DNA of 64,000 nt, from assembly GCF_009601685.2 (NCBI RefSeq), contig NZ_CP045701.2:620001-684000 (forward strand), written 5' to 3'. This DNA comes from Pseudomonas brassicacearum (GTDB taxonomy: Bacteria; Pseudomonadota; Gammaproteobacteria; Pseudomonadales; Pseudomonadaceae). Below are positions 55,793 through 64,000 of the stretch, in pieces; position 1 is the stretch's first letter; each line of letters opens with the position of its first letter. The position numbers were made by a program, and so were the translations under genes. The notes under the pieces are model-generated. The model saw only the letters and a list, made by a program, of their open reading frames with translations, had not been told where the DNA came from and did no database searches.

Positions 55793-57007
55793 TTGCGCGA
55801 AATCGTCCTGATAAACATCACTGGCAGCGACCGTCCGGGTCTGACTGCGGCCATTACCGGCGTTCTGGCCCAGGGTGGTGTGAACATTCTCGACATCGGT
55901 CAGGCGGTGATCCACGACACGCTGTCGTTCGGCATCCTGGTTGAAATCCCGGACGCCGAACAAGGCAAGTCGGTGCTCAAGGACATCCTGTTCACTGCCT
56001 ACAAGCTCGACCAACAGGTGCGCTTCACCCCGGTGTCCGAGGACGATTATCGGCATTGGGTGGCCGGCCAGGGCAAGAAGCGCCACATCGTTACCCTGTT
56101 GACTCGCAAGGTGACCGCCGAGCAGTTGCAGCGTGTCAGCTCGATCACCGCCAAGTATGACCTGAACATCGATCACATCGACCGACTGTCCGGGCGCATG
56201 CCGCTGGACACCCCGGAAGACAAGGGCAAGGGCTGCATCGAGTTTTCGGTGCGTGGCGAGCCGGCCGATCCCCAGGCGTTGCGTGCCGAGTTCCTCAGTG
56301 TGGCCCAGGAGCTGAACGTCGACATCGCCTTCCAGGAAGATTCGCTGTTCCGCCGTAACCGCCGCCTGGCGGTGTTCGACATGGACTCGACGCTGATCGA
56401 AGCCGAAGTCATTGACGAACTGGCCAAGGCGGCCGGCGTGGGCGACAAGGTCTCGGCCATCACCGAGCGAGCCATGGCTGGCGAATTGGATTTCCGCGCC
56501 AGCTTCAAAGAGCGCCTGGCGCTGCTCAAGGGGCTGGACGTCAGCGTGCTGGACTCCATTGGCGCTTCCCTGCGCCTGACCGAAGGCGCCGAGACGCTGT
56601 TCGCCGAACTCAAGCGCCTGGGCTACAAGACCGCCATCCTGTCCGGCGGTTTCACCTACTTCGCCAAGCAGTTGCAGGCCAAGCTCGGTATCGACTACGT
56701 GTTCGCCAACGAATTGGAAGTGGTGGATGGCAAGGTGACCGGCGTGGCCGTCGAGCCGATCGTCGATGCCCAGCGCAAGGCGGACCTGCTGCGAGAACTG
56801 GCTGAAAAAGAAGGCCTGCGCCTGGAGCAGACCATCGCCGTGGGTGACGGAGCCAACGACTTGCCAATGCTGGCGATAGCGGGCCTGGGCGTGGCGTTCC
56901 GCGCCAAGCCGCTGGTCAAGCAGTCGGCCAGGCAGGCGATTTCCACCTTGGGACTCGATGGGGTGTTGTACCTGTTGGGCTTCAGGGATCGTGACGGGCA
57001 GCTCTGA
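55793..57007 (+). CDS. serB: Phosphoserine phosphatase
   Basis: Last step of serine synthesis: phosphoserine to serine. 404 residues. Two ACT-like regulatory domains (about 1-85 and 95-180) precede a HAD domain with the catalytic DMDST (Asp196, Asp198) and ILSGGFTYFAKQL, then VGDGANDLPML. The start is TTG behind GGGGGTG; upstream codons in other frames do not fit. Longer than E. coli SerB because of the tandem ACT domains, as in Pseudomonas and mycobacteria. Confidence 0.95.
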   Translation: MREIVLINITGSDRPGLTAAITGVLAQGGVNILDIGQAVIHDTLSFGILVEIPDAEQGKSVLKDILFTAYKLDQQVRFTPVSEDDYRHWVAGQGKKRHIVTLLTRKVTAEQLQRVSSITAKYDLNIDHIDRLSGRMPLDTPEDKGKGCIEFSVRGEPADPQALRAEFLSVAQELNVDIAFQEDSLFRRNRRLAVFDMDSTLIEAEVIDELAKAAGVGDKVSAITERAMAGELDFRASFKERLALLKGLDVSVLDSIGASLRLTEGAETLFAELKRLGYKTAILSGGFTYFAKQLQAKLGIDYVFANELEVVDGKVTGVAVEPIVDAQRKADLLRELAEKEGLRLEQTIAVGDGANDLPMLAIAGLGVAFRAKPLVKQSARQAISTLGLDGVLYLLGFRDRDGQL

Positions 57008-57054
57008 GTAACACACCGGTTTTGGAGTCATGCTTTTGTGGCGAGGGAGCTTGT

Positions 57055-57156
57055 GTAGGAGCTGCCGAAGGCTGCGATCTTTTGATCTTGATCTTTCGTT
57101 TGAGACTCAATTGGTGTTGGAAAGATCGCAGCCTCGCTTCGCTCGGCAGCTCCTAC
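57055..57156. repeat. GTAGGAGCTG hairpin repeat after serB
   Basis: Left arm GTAGGAGCTGCCGAAGGCTG + GCGATCTTTTGATC and right arm GATCGCAGCCTCGCTTCGC + TCGGCAGCTCCTAC. Same element as at 34716 and 13421. The final CTCCTAC contains, on the minus strand, the TAG stop of the PilZ-like gene. Confidence 0.88.
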
Positions 57157-58913
57157 AGCGACTTCCACAACGAATCAAAATTCCCTTCTTGCTCGCTGCC
57201 ATCCCCGGTGGCGGTTGAGTCTTCCGGGTGATAAGCAAACTGATTGAAGCTGTGGGTGCTGGTGACCCGACGGTCCAGGCCGGCGCGGCGTTCCTGGCCG
57301 TTGGTGTTGATCAACACCCGCTGGCCCTCCTGGAACGGCAGGCGCGGGGCGATCATAGTGGGGGGGAGGTCAATGGCGCTGATCTCGGGGAGTAACAGCC
57401 CGCGCAGGTAGTGACCGTGCTCATTTTCTTCCCGGACCAGTTGCAGCCCGCAAGGCTGGGCATGGGGGGCGACCAGTTCGATGCCCATCTGCATGGCGCC
57501 GTTGCGCACTTGCCGGATCCAGCGCACCACGGCAACGCTCCAGGCTTGGTCGCTGGTGTCGCGGATACCGATCATTTCCCCGGCTTGCAGTTGTTCCGGC
57601 ACCTCTTTTGGCCAACCAAGGCAATAACCACCAGGGCTGTGGTTGATGATCGGCAGGTCGTAGGTCGGGAAGTGATGCTGGTTGTCGGAGCTGCTGCCGT
57701 CGTCATCGGCCGGGTTGACCGGATACTCGATTTCTTCATAGGGCAACAGGTCATTGTCGCCGGCCGGGGCGGCGTCGAAAGCCTGCTTCCAAGTGTCGTT
57801 GGTCTTGGCTGGCAAGGCTTCGAACTGTGCCTTGCGTGTGCTGGGGTTCTTCAGGATCTCGCTGAAAGAGCGCTCGCCGCCGAGGTAGTAGTGCAGCGCA
57901 CTCATGCCCACGCACAGTGTCAGCGTGCCGTTGCCCTCGGTGCGCTGGAAACTGCGTTCCGCCGCTTCGCCCCAGGCGGCTTGCAGGTGATGCAAGGTGT
58001 CGACACTCATGCCTCCCGGTACTGGCAGGCTGTGCTCGGCAGGTTGTTCCAGGTGCGTGGCGATTGCGCGCACCAGAGGCTGTGGATCGAAGCCCTGCAA
58101 GGTTAGCTGCTGTTCGGCGCGGAACTTGGAGCGGTAGCGTGGCCCGACGTCCAGTTGCGGAGCGACCGCGAACAGGCCGGCAGCGCTGCTGGCGGGGTCC
58201 AGCTTGACCCACTGGCTCCAGGATTCGAGCGCTTCGGTCAGCCGTCCGATTTGGCTCTGGCGCAGTTGATTGCTGCGTGACGCCCCCAGCAACAGGGCGA
58301 CGACATAGGTCTGCTCGGTGTTCAGTTGATGAACCTGGCTGGCCAGTTCATCACTCACGGCCAAGTGCTGCAGCCGATGCAGGCAGGCGATCCGGTACAA
58401 CTGATGCAAGTCGAGCCAAAGCCCTTCAGGCACTGGGCTGTACAACTGACTGGCACGCAGCAGCGGGCCATTGAGGGCGTGTATCGCCCGTTGCAGCGCG
58501 GTGCTCAGCAGGCGGGCCCGGTCCTTGGTGTATTTCGACGCGATACGCGCCACGATCTGTTTGTAGCCCATCGCCAACTGGGTTTGCAGCGCCTGGCACA
58601 GGTTGACGATCTTGCGCGAGCGTTCATCCAGCACGATGGCCTGTTGCAGGAAGTGCCGCTCCAAGTGCTTGCAGACGTAATACACCTCGGGCCGTAGCAG
58701 CTCGAGCAGTTGCAGGCGATTGTCGCTGGGCGTGAGCAGTTGGTTGAGTTCACCAAGGGCTTGGTACAACAGGCGGGCTGTTTCGCCGATGTTGGCCTTG
58801 GGCAGGTTGGCGATCCAGCGCTTGAGGTCGCGTGGCGTGGCGTCGCAGAATGACAGGCGTGATTGCGTTGGGGTCAGGACGCGTAATAGCTGGAGAGGGC
58901 TGGTCTCATTCAT
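57153..58913 (-). CDS. PilZ-like domain protein (PA4958-like)
   Basis: A 586-residue cytoplasmic protein. Residues about 1-380 are helical with no recognised domain. The C-terminal part (about 405-560) resembles a PilZ domain: INHSPGGYCLGW matches the D/N-x-S-x-x-G c-di-GMP motif and LQAGEMIGIRD follows. The companion RxxxR motif is not clearly present, so c-di-GMP binding is uncertain. Its TAG stop codon is provided by the adjacent repeat. In P. aeruginosa the neighbouring genes psd and rhdA have the same order. Confidence 0.7.
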   Translation of the reverse strand: MNETSPLQLLRVLTPTQSRLSFCDATPRDLKRWIANLPKANIGETARLLYQALGELNQLLTPSDNRLQLLELLRPEVYYVCKHLERHFLQQAIVLDERSRKIVNLCQALQTQLAMGYKQIVARIASKYTKDRARLLSTALQRAIHALNGPLLRASQLYSPVPEGLWLDLHQLYRIACLHRLQHLAVSDELASQVHQLNTEQTYVVALLLGASRSNQLRQSQIGRLTEALESWSQWVKLDPASSAAGLFAVAPQLDVGPRYRSKFRAEQQLTLQGFDPQPLVRAIATHLEQPAEHSLPVPGGMSVDTLHHLQAAWGEAAERSFQRTEGNGTLTLCVGMSALHYYLGGERSFSEILKNPSTRKAQFEALPAKTNDTWKQAFDAAPAGDNDLLPYEEIEYPVNPADDDGSSSDNQHHFPTYDLPIINHSPGGYCLGWPKEVPEQLQAGEMIGIRDTSDQAWSVAVVRWIRQVRNGAMQMGIELVAPHAQPCGLQLVREENEHGHYLRGLLLPEISAIDLPPTMIAPRLPFQEGQRVLINTNGQERRAGLDRRVTSTHSFNQFAYHPEDSTATGDGSEQEGNFDSLWKSL

Positions 58914-58995
58914 GCCGTGTACGGGCTCCGGCGGGAAATGAACGTGATGTTTCCAACTCTAGCAGCTGACAGGCAGGTGTGTTGCCCTGAATGCG

Positions 58996-59089
58996 CTGTG
59001 GGAGCAAAGCTTGCTCGCGATGCGGGGGGGCGCGGTTTCTTAATCGGCCGCGTTATCGTTCATCGCGGGCAAGCCTTGCTCCCACAGGG
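58996..59089. repeat. Inverted REP pair
   Basis: GTGGGAGCAAAGCTTGCTCGC faces ATCGCGGGCAAGCCTTGCTC with about 36 bases between, in the gap between the PilZ-like gene start and psd end. Confidence 0.87.
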
Positions 59090-59139
59090 CTGAATCCCTG
59101 CAGATCCTCTACAAGGCCTGCTTCAAGGGCGGGCGTGAA

Positions 59140-60000
59140 TCAGGCTTTTGGCAGTGCCAGGCCCTGGCCCATCTGCACTGGCGAACCGGCCACCAGGCCT
59201 TCGGCCCATTTCACCTGGTCCGGCCCAAACAGCACGACGGCCGTCGAACCCAGCTTGAAGCGACCCAGTTCGGCGCCTTTTTCCAGATGAATCGGCGCGC
59301 GGGCAGCTTCGTCATAACGGAAGGTTTTCAGCTGGCGCTTGGGCGGCGTCACCAGCCCGGCCCAGACGGTTTCGATGGATGCCACGATCATCGCGCCCAC
59401 CAGCACCACGGCCATCGGCCCGCGTTCGGTGTCGAAGATGCACGCCACGCGCTCGTTGCGGGCGAACAGCTCCGGAACGTTTTCGGCGGTGGTCTGGTTG
59501 ACCGAGAAAATCCGCCCGGGGATGTAGACCATTTCCCGCAGGGTGCCGGCCAGCGGCATGTGCACGCGGTGGTAGTCCTTGGGAGACAGATAGATGGTGG
59601 CGAAGTCGCCGCCCATGAACGGCGCCGCGTTGGCCGCATCACCGCCCAGCAGTTCCAGCACGCTGAAGCTGTGGCCCTTGGCCTGGAAGACCCGACCATG
59701 CTCGATCGGGCCGAGCTGGCTGACGGCACCGTCGGCGGGGCTGAGGATCGCGCCCGGGGTGTCGTCCAGCGGGCGTGCGCCGTCTTTCAGGGCGCGGGTG
59801 AAGAAGGCGTTGAAGTGCTCGTAGGCGCTCAGGTCTTCTACCAGCGCCTGGGACATGTCCACTTGGTAGCGCTTGGCGAACCACGCAGTGAAGGCGTTCT
59901 TGAACCAGCGCACGCGGCATTCGGCAATGCAGCCGGCCAGCCGCGACAGCAGGTGGTGGGGCAGCAGGTATTGGGTGAGGATGAACAAACGGTTTTTCAT
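59140..60000 (-). CDS. psd: Phosphatidylserine decarboxylase proenzyme
   Basis: Makes phosphatidylethanolamine. 286 residues, inner-membrane associated. The self-cleavage motif [11 protein letters not shown] (LGST at residues 250-253; Ser252 becomes pyruvoyl) is intact, as is [11 protein letters not shown] near residue 87 and the [14 protein letters not shown] stretch. Nineteen bases downstream of rhdA, so likely in one transcript rhdA-psd. Confidence 0.97.
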   Translation of the reverse strand: MKNRLFILTQYLLPHHLLSRLAGCIAECRVRWFKNAFTAWFAKRYQVDMSQALVEDLSAYEHFNAFFTRALKDGARPLDDTPGAILSPADGAVSQLGPIEHGRVFQAKGHSFSVLELLGGDAANAAPFMGGDFATIYLSPKDYHRVHMPLAGTLREMVYIPGRIFSVNQTTAENVPELFARNERVACIFDTERGPMAVVLVGAMIVASIETVWAGLVTPPKRQLKTFRYDEAARAPIHLEKGAELGRFKLGSTAVVLFGPDQVKWAEGLVAGSPVQMGQGLALPKA

Positions 60001-60019
60001 TAACTGTCCTTAAGAACCT

Positions 60020-60835
60020 TCAAAGCTCGATCGGTGTGTCGGGGTGGTTGCCCCATTCACCCCAGGAACCGGCATAGCCTTTGACCCTTGGATAACCGAG
60101 CGCCTTGGCCACCAGGTAGGTGAAGCCGGAGCGGTGGTGAGTCTGGCAGTGGGTGATGATTTCTTTGTCAGGCGTGATGCCCAAACGTTCGAGGATTTGC
60201 GGCATGTCCTTGCGGATGCGCAGGTTGCGCGCCTGGTCCATGCCGGCAGTCCATTCGAAATTGACCGCGCCGGGAATGTGCCCGCCTCGGGCTGCGACGA
60301 CTTTCTCGCCGGAATATTCCAGCGGGCCACGAGCGTCCCAGATCGCCAGGTCGGCCGCGCCGAGGCGGCTTTGCAGGTACTCGCGGGTGGCGGTGGGCTC
60401 GTCGTGCAGCATCAGGCCGACCGGGCCTGCAACCGGTGCAGGCACTTCGACGGACACCGGCAGGCCTTCATCCAGCCACGACAGCAAGCCGCCGTCGAGG
60501 TAGTGGTAGTTCGAGTGGCCGATCACGTCCAGCAGCCAGATAAACCGCCCGGCCCAGCCGCCGCCTTCATCGTCATAGACCACATAGACCGCATCCGCGT
60601 TGTGCCCGAGCTCGCCGAACAGGGCTTCCAGGTCGGCTTGGGCCGGCAGCAGGCCCGGCGCCGGCGGCTGGCCGAGCTGGGTACGCTTGGGGTCGACGAA
60701 GCGTGCGCCAGGAATATGCCCGGTGCTGTAGCGGGCGGCGCTGGTAAGGTCCACCAGAATCAGTTCGCGGGCGTCGAGGCGCGGCAGCAGTTCGCTCGGC
60801 TCGATCACCAGCGGCAAGCCAGAGAAGTCAGGCAT
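60020..60835 (-). CDS. rhdA: Thiosulfate:cyanide sulfurtransferase (rhodanese RhdA)
   Basis: Two-domain rhodanese of 271 residues. The catalytic loop CQTHHRSG is the distinctive form of Azotobacter vinelandii RhdA rather than the usual CRxGx[RT]. It may act in cyanide detoxification or sulfur delivery. The start at MPDFSGLPLVIE was preferred to a longer frame for family length. Upstream of psd on the same strand. Confidence 0.95.
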   Translation of the reverse strand: MPDFSGLPLVIEPSELLPRLDARELILVDLTSAARYSTGHIPGARFVDPKRTQLGQPPAPGLLPAQADLEALFGELGHNADAVYVVYDDEGGGWAGRFIWLLDVIGHSNYHYLDGGLLSWLDEGLPVSVEVPAPVAGPVGLMLHDEPTATREYLQSRLGAADLAIWDARGPLEYSGEKVVAARGGHIPGAVNFEWTAGMDQARNLRIRKDMPQILERLGITPDKEIITHCQTHHRSGFTYLVAKALGYPRVKGYAGSWGEWGNHPDTPIEL

Positions 60836-60877
60836 GTGAGGTCTCCAGGGGCGCAAAGGGAAAGGATTGTAGCAAGT

Positions 60878-62416
60878 TCAGCGGCCGCGGTTGGTAAAGG
60901 TATGCAGGGCCCTTTCGATGCATTGCACGGTTTTGCCGAAGGCTTGCACGGTCACGTCCGAGAACGGTCCGCCACCCTGGTCCACCGCCACCAGCATGAT
61001 CACCCGGCCATTGCAGGTCAGGGAGCGCAACAGCAGGTGCTCACCTCGGAACAGGCTGCGCAGGCCCGGTGGCAGCAGCGCCGAAAACTGCGCGTTGTTG
61101 TCCGGGGTCAGGCGAACCTGGGCCTGCTGGGCCAGCAGTCGCTGCACTATTTTGCTCTGGCTGATGGTAAAGCTCATGGCCGCGGCTTCTTTCGGCAGGC
61201 CGGCAGTCTGGTGAACGCGCACGCTTGTCTGGTTGCGGTCGGCCATCAGGATCATCACCCGGCGCATGCCACAGGCCACCAACACGTCCCGTGCCGAGGT
61301 GGTCAGGTGCATGGCATTGCTGAAGGGGCTCGGTTCCACCAGCAGAGCGGAACATTGCTTGCGCCACTGGCTCAGGTCCTCGGCGCTGGGTGGAGGAGGA
61401 GGTAGCAAGCGGGGATGGATGTGACGGCTGCCCCAGGGCCAGATCAGCGCCACGGCCGGATGCCAGAGGTCCGGCATGGCGTCATGACGGGCACTCGTGA
61501 CGGCTTGTTGGTGCAGCTGTTGCTGGACCTCATCCATCGGCATCTGCAGATACAAACTGGTGAGGTATTGCCAGCGGGCGCTGTGGGGGCCGTCCCAGGC
61601 CTGTTGCGCTGACAGTGCCAGGCCGTTGGCCAGCAACACGGTATTGGCCGGTTGATTGAGCCAGCGCCGCAGGGTCGGGTCGTCGTCCAGGCGATTTTGC
61701 TGGCGCAGCGGGTGCTCGCTGTCCCGGGCGATGCGCAGGACTTTCACCAGCTCACGGCGTTCATTGAGCAACAGGCGATAACCTTGCGCCACCCAGATAG
61801 GCAAGCGCCAGGTCTCTGCCAGCGCCAGGCAGATGTTCAGCAGGCTGACGCCGAACAATTCGCGCTCCACCTTGCGCGCAGGCTCGCCTTTGTGGACGAC
61901 CCGCAACTCCCATTCCTCCAGCAACCGCGGGTGAGTCAGGGCCAGTGGCCAGAGCGGCGAGAGAAACAACAGGCTGCCCCAGTGTATGTCCTGCCACAGC
62001 CGCGCCAGGCGGCTGGCAAAAAAACCATTGGCCTGTTGCGTGGCGTGCTGGCTGATCAATTGCAACTGGCGCAAGGCGATGGGAATTTCGTGCCCCGGCA
62101 ACGACGGCAGGCGAGCGAGCAGTTCCTCGGTACGCTTGAGACCGAGGCGGTTGATGGCCACTTCGAGATTTTCCGCAGGTTCTGCAAGGCTGCCATGGGT
62201 GTGATGGTTGGCCTCGCGGATGACGCTCAGGGCCAGGGCAGGGCTGTCCTGCATCAGTTCGGCGATGTCACGCAACGAACGGCGGCTGTCGGCAATGGCC
62301 TTGCAGACCATGTCGTGGCTGGCCTGGGGCACTGGCAGGTGTACGCCACCGAGCAGCTTCACCCAGCCTTCGAGGGTGGTCGGTCGTGGCGTTGGAACCT
62401 TCGTTTCGTTAGTCAT
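60878..62416 (-). CDS. HDOD domain protein
   Basis: A 512-residue protein with an HDOD (metal-independent HD-like) domain at about residues 20-210 (VPQASHDMVCKAIADSRRSL, SPALALSVIREANHH). A C-terminal GAF-like domain of about 150 residues (near 355-505, DVLVACGMRRVMILMADR ... NGRVIMLVAVDQGGGPF) follows. HDOD proteins take part in signalling in Pseudomonas (PA4955 by position); the ligand is unknown. Divergent from motA, which suggests a motility- or surface-related role without proving it. Confidence 0.85.
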   Translation of the reverse strand: MTNETKVPTPRPTTLEGWVKLLGGVHLPVPQASHDMVCKAIADSRRSLRDIAELMQDSPALALSVIREANHHTHGSLAEPAENLEVAINRLGLKRTEELLARLPSLPGHEIPIALRQLQLISQHATQQANGFFASRLARLWQDIHWGSLLFLSPLWPLALTHPRLLEEWELRVVHKGEPARKVERELFGVSLLNICLALAETWRLPIWVAQGYRLLLNERRELVKVLRIARDSEHPLRQQNRLDDDPTLRRWLNQPANTVLLANGLALSAQQAWDGPHSARWQYLTSLYLQMPMDEVQQQLHQQAVTSARHDAMPDLWHPAVALIWPWGSRHIHPRLLPPPPPSAEDLSQWRKQCSALLVEPSPFSNAMHLTTSARDVLVACGMRRVMILMADRNQTSVRVHQTAGLPKEAAAMSFTISQSKIVQRLLAQQAQVRLTPDNNAQFSALLPPGLRSLFRGEHLLLRSLTCNGRVIMLVAVDQGGGPFSDVTVQAFGKTVQCIERALHTFTNRGR

Positions 62417-62487
62417 GGCTGGACGTGATCATCGTATGAATTCTCTACGCCCGGAACGGGGCAAATTGGCTTTTCGCCTGAACAGCC

Positions 62488-62514
62488 TATAGTCTGGCGC
62501 AGTTTTGCCGATAA
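62488..62514 (+). promoter_or_regulatory. Sigma-28 (FliA) promoter of motAB
   Basis: TATA followed by 15 bases and GCCGATAA (62507-62514) fits the flagellar consensus TAAA-N15-GCCGATAA, with the -10 perfect. It ends 68 bases before the motA ATG. Confidence 0.78.
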
Positions 62515-62582
62515 GTAGAAGAAGAGATTTTTCAGCTTCCGAATATGACCTTGAACCCGACTTAAATAAGTACTTTCTATCT

Positions 62583-63434
62583 ATGGCTAAAATTATCGGC
62601 ATCATCGTCGTGTTCGCGAGCGTGCTCGGCGGATACGTGCTCTCCCATGGCAAGATTGCCGCCCTGATCCAGCCTTTCGAGGTACTGATCATCGGTGGCG
62701 CGGCCCTCGGTGCATTCCTGCAGGCCAACCCTGGCTATATGACGATGCATGTGCTCAAGAAGTCCCTGGGCATGTTCAGTTCGCGTTTCAGCCACACCTT
62801 CTACCTTGAGGTGCTGGGCCTGATCTACGAGATTCTCAACAAGAGCCGCCGCGAAGGCATGATGGCGATCGAAGGCGATATCGAAGACGCTGCCGCCAGC
62901 CCGATTTTCGCCAAGTACCCTGCGGTACTCAAGGACGCCCGCATGACGGCGTTCATTTGTGATTACCTGCGCATCATGTCGTCCGGCAACATGGCGCCCC
63001 ATGAGCTCGAAGGCTTGTTCGACATGGAGCTGTACAGCCTCAAGGAAGACCTGGAGCACCCGTCCCACGCGGTCAATGGCATCGCTGACGGCATGCCCGG
63101 CTTCGGTATCGTCGCGGCGGTACTCGGGATCGTCGTGACCATGGCGTCCCTGGGGGATGGCGACCAGAAATCCATCGGCCTGCACGTCGGTGCGGCCCTG
63201 GTGGGTACCTTCTTCGGTATTTTGGCCGCGTACGGTTTCTTCGGTCCCTTGGCCCACTCCCTGGCCCACGACGCCAAGGAAGAGCTCAATGTCTATGAGG
63301 CCATCAAGGCTTCCCTGGTGGCCTCGGCCTCGGGCATGCCGCCATCGCTGGCGGTGGAGTTCGGTCGCAAGGTCCTGTACCCGGCGCACCGTCCAAGCTT
63401 CGCCGAGCTGGAACAAGCGGTTCGCGGTCGTTAA
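62583..63434 (+). CDS. motA: Flagellar stator protein MotA
   Basis: Proton-channel subunit of the flagellar stator. 283 residues, four helices; the cytoplasmic loop with Arg/Glu residues lies about residues 60-165. FGIVAAVLGIVVTMASLG and GTFFGILAAYGFFGPLAHSL are helices 3 and 4. Start MAKIIGIIVVFASVLGGYVL; an upstream in-frame extension reads into the promoter. Three bases before motB; expressed from the sigma-28 promoter at 62488. Confidence 0.97.
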   Translation: MAKIIGIIVVFASVLGGYVLSHGKIAALIQPFEVLIIGGAALGAFLQANPGYMTMHVLKKSLGMFSSRFSHTFYLEVLGLIYEILNKSRREGMMAIEGDIEDAAASPIFAKYPAVLKDARMTAFICDYLRIMSSGNMAPHELEGLFDMELYSLKEDLEHPSHAVNGIADGMPGFGIVAAVLGIVVTMASLGDGDQKSIGLHVGAALVGTFFGILAAYGFFGPLAHSLAHDAKEELNVYEAIKASLVASASGMPPSLAVEFGRKVLYPAHRPSFAELEQAVRGR

Positions 63435-63437
63435 ACC

Positions 63438-64000
63438 ATGGAAAATAACCAGCCGATTATTGTAAAGCGCGTCAAGCGCATTGCCGGCGGGCATCACGGC
63501 GGCGCTTGGAAAATTGCCTTCGCCGACTTCGCGACGGCGATGATGGCGTTCTTCCTGGTGTTGTGGCTGCTGTCCACGGCAACCCCGGAACAGAAGATCG
63601 CCATCGCCGGTTACTTCAAGGACCCGGTCGGTTTCTCTGAAAGTGGCACGCCCTACATCATTGACCTGGGCGGTTCGCCGACCTTGGCGCCGGACACGAC
63701 CCTCAATCCTGAGGTCAAGTCCCAGCCCCAGCCCGACAAGGTGACGGTGGATTCCGAACAGGTCGAAGGCATGGCCGAACAGGTCGAGCGCGAGCGCCTG
63801 GAATTGCTGCTGCAGGAATTGCAGAACAAGGTCGAAGAAAATCCTGAACTGCAGAAGTTCAAGGACCAGATTCTGTTCGAGATCACGCCGAACGGCTTGC
63901 GCATCCAGATCATGGACGCCGAGAACCGACCGATGTTCGACTCAGGCAGTGCGCGCCTCAAGCCTTATTTCGAAGACATCCTGCTGGCCATGGCCGACAC
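63438..64000 (+). CDS. motB: Flagellar stator protein MotB, 5' part
   Basis: Peptidoglycan-anchored stator subunit; about 187 codons visible before the right edge. The transmembrane helix with the proton-carrying Asp30 is in AFADFATAMMAFFLVLWLL. A Pro/Gln-rich linker and the start of the OmpA-like domain (FEITPNGLRIQIMDAENRPM) follow. It continues beyond the window. Pairs with motA as in P. aeruginosa PA4954-PA4953. Confidence 0.96.
   Translation, partial: MENNQPIIVKRVKRIAGGHHGGAWKIAFADFATAMMAFFLVLWLLSTATPEQKIAIAGYFKDPVGFSESGTPYIIDLGGSPTLAPDTTLNPEVKSQPQPDKVTVDSEQVEGMAEQVERERLELLLQELQNKVEENPELQKFKDQILFEITPNGLRIQIMDAENRPMFDSGSARLKPYFEDILLAMAD

Overview
The window is chromosomal DNA from a GC-rich gammaproteobacterium, very probably a Pseudomonas of the P. 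fluorescens group. The evidence is the gene order (aceF-aceE / glnE / LPS core cluster / thiC / nudF-yqiB-cpdA-yqiA-parE-parC / serB / psd-rhdA-motAB), protein lengths and motifs typical of Pseudomonas, and many REP-like palindromes of the form GTGGGAGCGAGCTTGCTCGC. No rRNA, tRNA, CRISPR, prophage or plasmid gene was seen. Almost all of it is core genome; the one clearly accessory interval is about 42.9-46.6 kb.

Layout. 1-3 kb: pyruvate dehydrogenase genes aceE and the start of aceF (minus strand), divergent from glnE, with two matched palindromic operator-like sites between them. 6.4-28.7 kb: a long LPS core/lipid A-core export cluster. It holds waaF, waaC, waaG, waaP, three further LPS kinase-fold genes, a carbamoyltransferase, glycosyltransferases, a Mig-14-like gene, dnpA, ssg, two more glycosyltransferase genes, a small kinase-fold gene on the opposite strand, the O-antigen ligase waaL, the flippase msbA, a PAPS-type sulfotransferase paired with an APS kinase (cysC), and hldE, which makes the ADP-heptose used by WaaF and WaaC. 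Most junctions overlap (ATGA or TGATG), so long polycistronic transcripts are expected.

28.8-36.3 kb: a three-gene minus-strand set (FAD oxidoreductase, aldo/keto reductase, conserved unknown), an SMR efflux gene divergent from a LysR regulator, waaA (Kdo transferase) and a TolC-family outer membrane channel. 36.4-40 kb: a TPP riboswitch, thiC and a CytX-type transporter. 40-53 kb: a lipoprotein, then nudF, a DUF1249 gene, cpdA, yqiA, parE, two small exported or anchored proteins, and parC. The normally tight cpdA-yqiA junction is opened by about 3.8 kb carrying a large inverted duplication of a REP-rich repeat. One arm is interrupted by an intact IS1182-type element, and between the arms lies a DUF6124 gene with a structured leader.

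53-64 kb: a PqiC-like lipoprotein, a YtjB/Smp-like membrane protein divergent from serB, a PilZ-like protein, psd, rhdA, an HDOD protein, and motA with the start of motB behind a near-consensus flagellar sigma-28 promoter.

The parts most worth a second look are the inverted duplication with the DUF6124 gene and the IS inserted in a palindrome, the sulfotransferase-CysC pair inside the LPS locus, a second repeat family whose edge supplies the stop codon of two unrelated genes, and the paired operators between aceE and glnE. All functional calls are from reading the sequence; no database search was run.
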